A stretch of 8,290 bases of DNA from Pseudomonadota bacterium (GTDB lineage: Bacteria; Pseudomonadota; Gammaproteobacteria; Burkholderiales; SG8-39). Numbering within the stretch: the stretch's first letter is position 1; the number at the start of each line of letters is the position of its first letter. This document shows, in pieces, positions 7,077 through 8,290 of the stretch. The stretch is from assembly GCA_021825225.1 (NCBI GenBank), contig JAKAIH010000099.1:1-8290 (forward strand), read 5' to 3'. Made by a program: the position numbers and the translations under genes. The notes beneath the pieces are model-generated. The model ran no database searches, was not told where the DNA came from, and saw only the letters and a program-made list of their open reading frames with translations.

Positions 7077-7080
7077 TCCT
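7077..7080 (-). promoter_or_regulatory. Ribosome binding site overlapping the ridA stop
   Basis: On the minus strand AATAGGACAGCTTTG holds the ridA stop TAG (7081-7079), AGGA (7080-7077), a 5-base spacer and TTG (7071-7069). The Shine-Dalgarno shares bases with the stop codon. This supports the TTG start for the lipoprotein and implies that ribosomes finishing ridA help initiate it. Confidence 0.6.
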
Positions 7081-7426
7081 ATTTCGCCGCGATCACCGCG
7101 ATCTCGACCAGCATGTCGGCGGCCGCGAGCTTGGCCTCGACACAGGCGCGCGCCGGCAGGTTGGCCGCATCGACCCAGGCGAGCCAGGCCTGGTTCATCT
7201 CCTCGCGCGTGCGCATGTCGGCAAGCCAGATCTGCGCCGAGACGATCTTCGACTTATGGCTGCCCGCCTGCGCGAGCAAGGCATCGATGCGGCCGAGAAT
7301 CTCTTCGGTCTGCGCCTTGACCGAAGCCGGGCGCTTATCGGCGACGGTGCCCGCGACATAAACCATGCCGTTGGCTTCGACGGCGCCGGAGAGAATTTTT
7401 GCGGGTTGGTGGCGGACGATGTTCAT
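7079..7426 (-). CDS. RidA family protein, YoaB-like
   Basis: The product is a 115-residue member of the RidA/YjgF/YER057c/UK114 family. RidA proper hydrolyses reactive enamine/imine intermediates released by PLP enzymes such as threonine dehydratase; many relatives have other or unknown roles. The chain resembles the short E. coli YoaB branch: compare its IWLADMRTREEMNQAWLAWV region and the PARACVEAKL segment. R93 in PARACVE corresponds to the catalytic arginine of RidA (R105 in E. coli), and E108 lies in the conserved C-terminal VEIAVIAA strand. A trimer with active sites between subunits is expected. The ATG at 7426 has GAGGAA just upstream; longer in-frame starts would run back into metH. 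It follows metH by 14 bases. Family certain; imine deaminase activity plausible but not proven for this branch. Confidence 0.9.
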   Translation of the reverse strand: MNIVRHQPAKILSGAVEANGMVYVAGTVADKRPASVKAQTEEILGRIDALLAQAGSHKSKIVSAQIWLADMRTREEMNQAWLAWVDAANLPARACVEAKLAAADMLVEIAVIAAK

Positions 7427-7440
7427 AGAATTTCCTCGAT

Positions 7441-8290
7441 TTATGCAGTAGTGGATCGGGTAGCGGGTCGAACCGTGTCGTAGGCCAGCGCCGGTGCCAG
7501 CCATCTTTCCGCGTCGGCCAGCGGCCAGCCCTTGCGCCGCGCGTAATCCTCGAGCTGATCGCGTTCGATCTTGCCGACTGCGAAATATTGCGCTTCCGGG
7601 TGCGAGAAATAGAATCCGCTCACCGCCGCCGCCGGCCACATGGCGTAGCTCTCGGTCAGCGTGATGCCGAGCTTCGGCGCATCCAGCAGCCGGAACAGAT
7701 CGCCTTTTTCGGTGTGGTCGGGGCAGGCGGGATAGCCCGGCGCCGGGCGTATGCCGCGATACTCTTCGCGGATCAGGGCCTCGTTGTCGAGCGCCTCGTC
7801 CGCGGCGTAGCCCCAGAACTCGCGCCGCGCGCGCTGGTGCAGATGCTCGGCGAAGGCCTCGGCCAGGCGGTCGGCCAGCGCCTTGAGCATGATCGCGCTG
7901 TAGTCATCGTGCCGGGCTTCGTATGCCTTTACCCGCGCCTCGATGCCGATGCCGGCGGTGACGGCGAACGCGCCGAGGTAGTCCTTCACCCCGGAACTCC
8001 TCGGCGCGACGAAATCGGCGAGGCAGTAATTCGGCTTGCCCGTGGGCCGCTGCGCCTGCTGGCGCAGATTGTGGAAGCGCATCGCCACCCGGCTGCGCGA
8101 TTCGTCGGTGTAGAGTTCGATGTCGTCGCCGACGCTGTTCGCGGGGAAGAATCCGACGACGCCGTTCGCGCTCAGCCACTTTTCCGCGATGATTCTCGCG
8201 AGCATCGCCTGGCCCTCGGCCAGCACGTTGCGCGCGGCTTCGCCCACCAGCGGGTCCTGCAGGATCTTCGGATACGCGCCCGACAGCTCC
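7441..8290 (-). CDS. metH: Cobalamin-dependent methionine synthase, C-terminal activation domain (partial)
   Basis: The last 282 codons are visible, ending in TAA at 7443-7441; the gene continues beyond base 8290. MetH transfers a methyl group from 5-methyltetrahydrofolate to homocysteine via cobalamin. This part is the C-terminal domain that binds S-adenosylmethionine and allows reductive reactivation of oxidised cob(II)alamin. The visible frame opens with [20 protein letters not shown]. The SAM-binding signature [15 protein letters not shown] is intact at about 7704-7750. Upstream are [33 protein letters not shown] and the [10 protein letters not shown] stretch typical of this domain. The final residues ([12 protein letters not shown]) form a short variable tail. 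It is the first visible gene of a minus-strand unit with the RidA-like and lipoprotein genes. The substrate and cobalamin domains are out of view, so a split gene cannot be excluded, but the common full-length form is expected. Confidence 0.95.
   Translation of the reverse strand, partial: ELSGAYPKILQDPLVGEAARNVLAEGQAMLARIIAEKWLSANGVVGFFPANSVGDDIELYTDESRSRVAMRFHNLRQQAQRPTGKPNYCLADFVAPRSSGVKDYLGAFAVTAGIGIEARVKAYEARHDDYSAIMLKALADRLAEAFAEHLHQRARREFWGYAADEALDNEALIREEYRGIRPAPGYPACPDHTEKGDLFRLLDAPKLGITLTESYAMWPAAAVSGFYFSHPEAQYFAVGKIERDQLEDYARRKGWPLADAERWLAPALAYDTVRPATRSTTA

Noticed and set aside
7427..7639. N-terminal extension of the RidA-like protein up to 7639
   Set aside because: It would overlap metH by about 200 bases and add 71 residues unlike the family; the ATG at 7426 has GAGGAA and gives the normal length.
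1..8290. Mobile elements, CRISPR, tRNA, toxin-antitoxin or defence genes
   Set aside because: No terminal repeats, transposase motifs, regular spacer arrays, tRNA-like folds or defence domains were seen; the genes are core functions in a familiar order.

Overview
This window looks like a stretch of chromosome from a high-GC betaproteobacterium. The evidence is the gene order DUF4390 – ntrY – ntrX – trkA – trkH, which is typical of that class, together with the codon use and the wording of the proteins. No mobile element, CRISPR array, tRNA or rRNA is visible. The species cannot be named from the sequence alone.

Plus strand, 1-6540. The window opens inside the last codons of a DUF4390 gene. 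Its stop overlaps the start of an NtrY-type membrane sensor kinase, and the kinase stop overlaps the start of an NtrX-type response regulator, so the three form one tightly coupled transcription unit. A 197-base non-coding stretch follows (3492-3688). It holds a perfect 9-bp hairpin directly after the ntrX stop, a tandem G-rich repeat that may be an operator, a weak promoter-like pair and a clear ribosome binding site. Then come trkA (TTG start) and trkH, the cytoplasmic gating/nucleotide-sensing subunit and the membrane channel subunit of the Trk potassium uptake system.

Minus strand, 8290-6541. A second operon runs toward trkH: the 3' end of metH (cobalamin-dependent methionine synthase, reactivation domain), a short RidA/YoaB-family protein, and a predicted lipoprotein of unknown function. 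The gaps are 14 and 7 bases, and each downstream gene has its own Shine-Dalgarno sequence. The stop codons of trkH and the lipoprotein gene are directly adjacent with no spacer.

The most notable observation is in the NtrX-type regulator. Its receiver domain and C-terminal helix-turn-helix look intact. Its central AAA+ domain has lost the Walker A lysine, the first arginine finger, the sensor-II arginine and the whole GAFTGA segment that contacts sigma-54. It is therefore predicted to be a DNA-binding regulator that does not remodel sigma-54 polymerase. I do not see a wholly new system; the rest is ordinary, well-conserved core genome.
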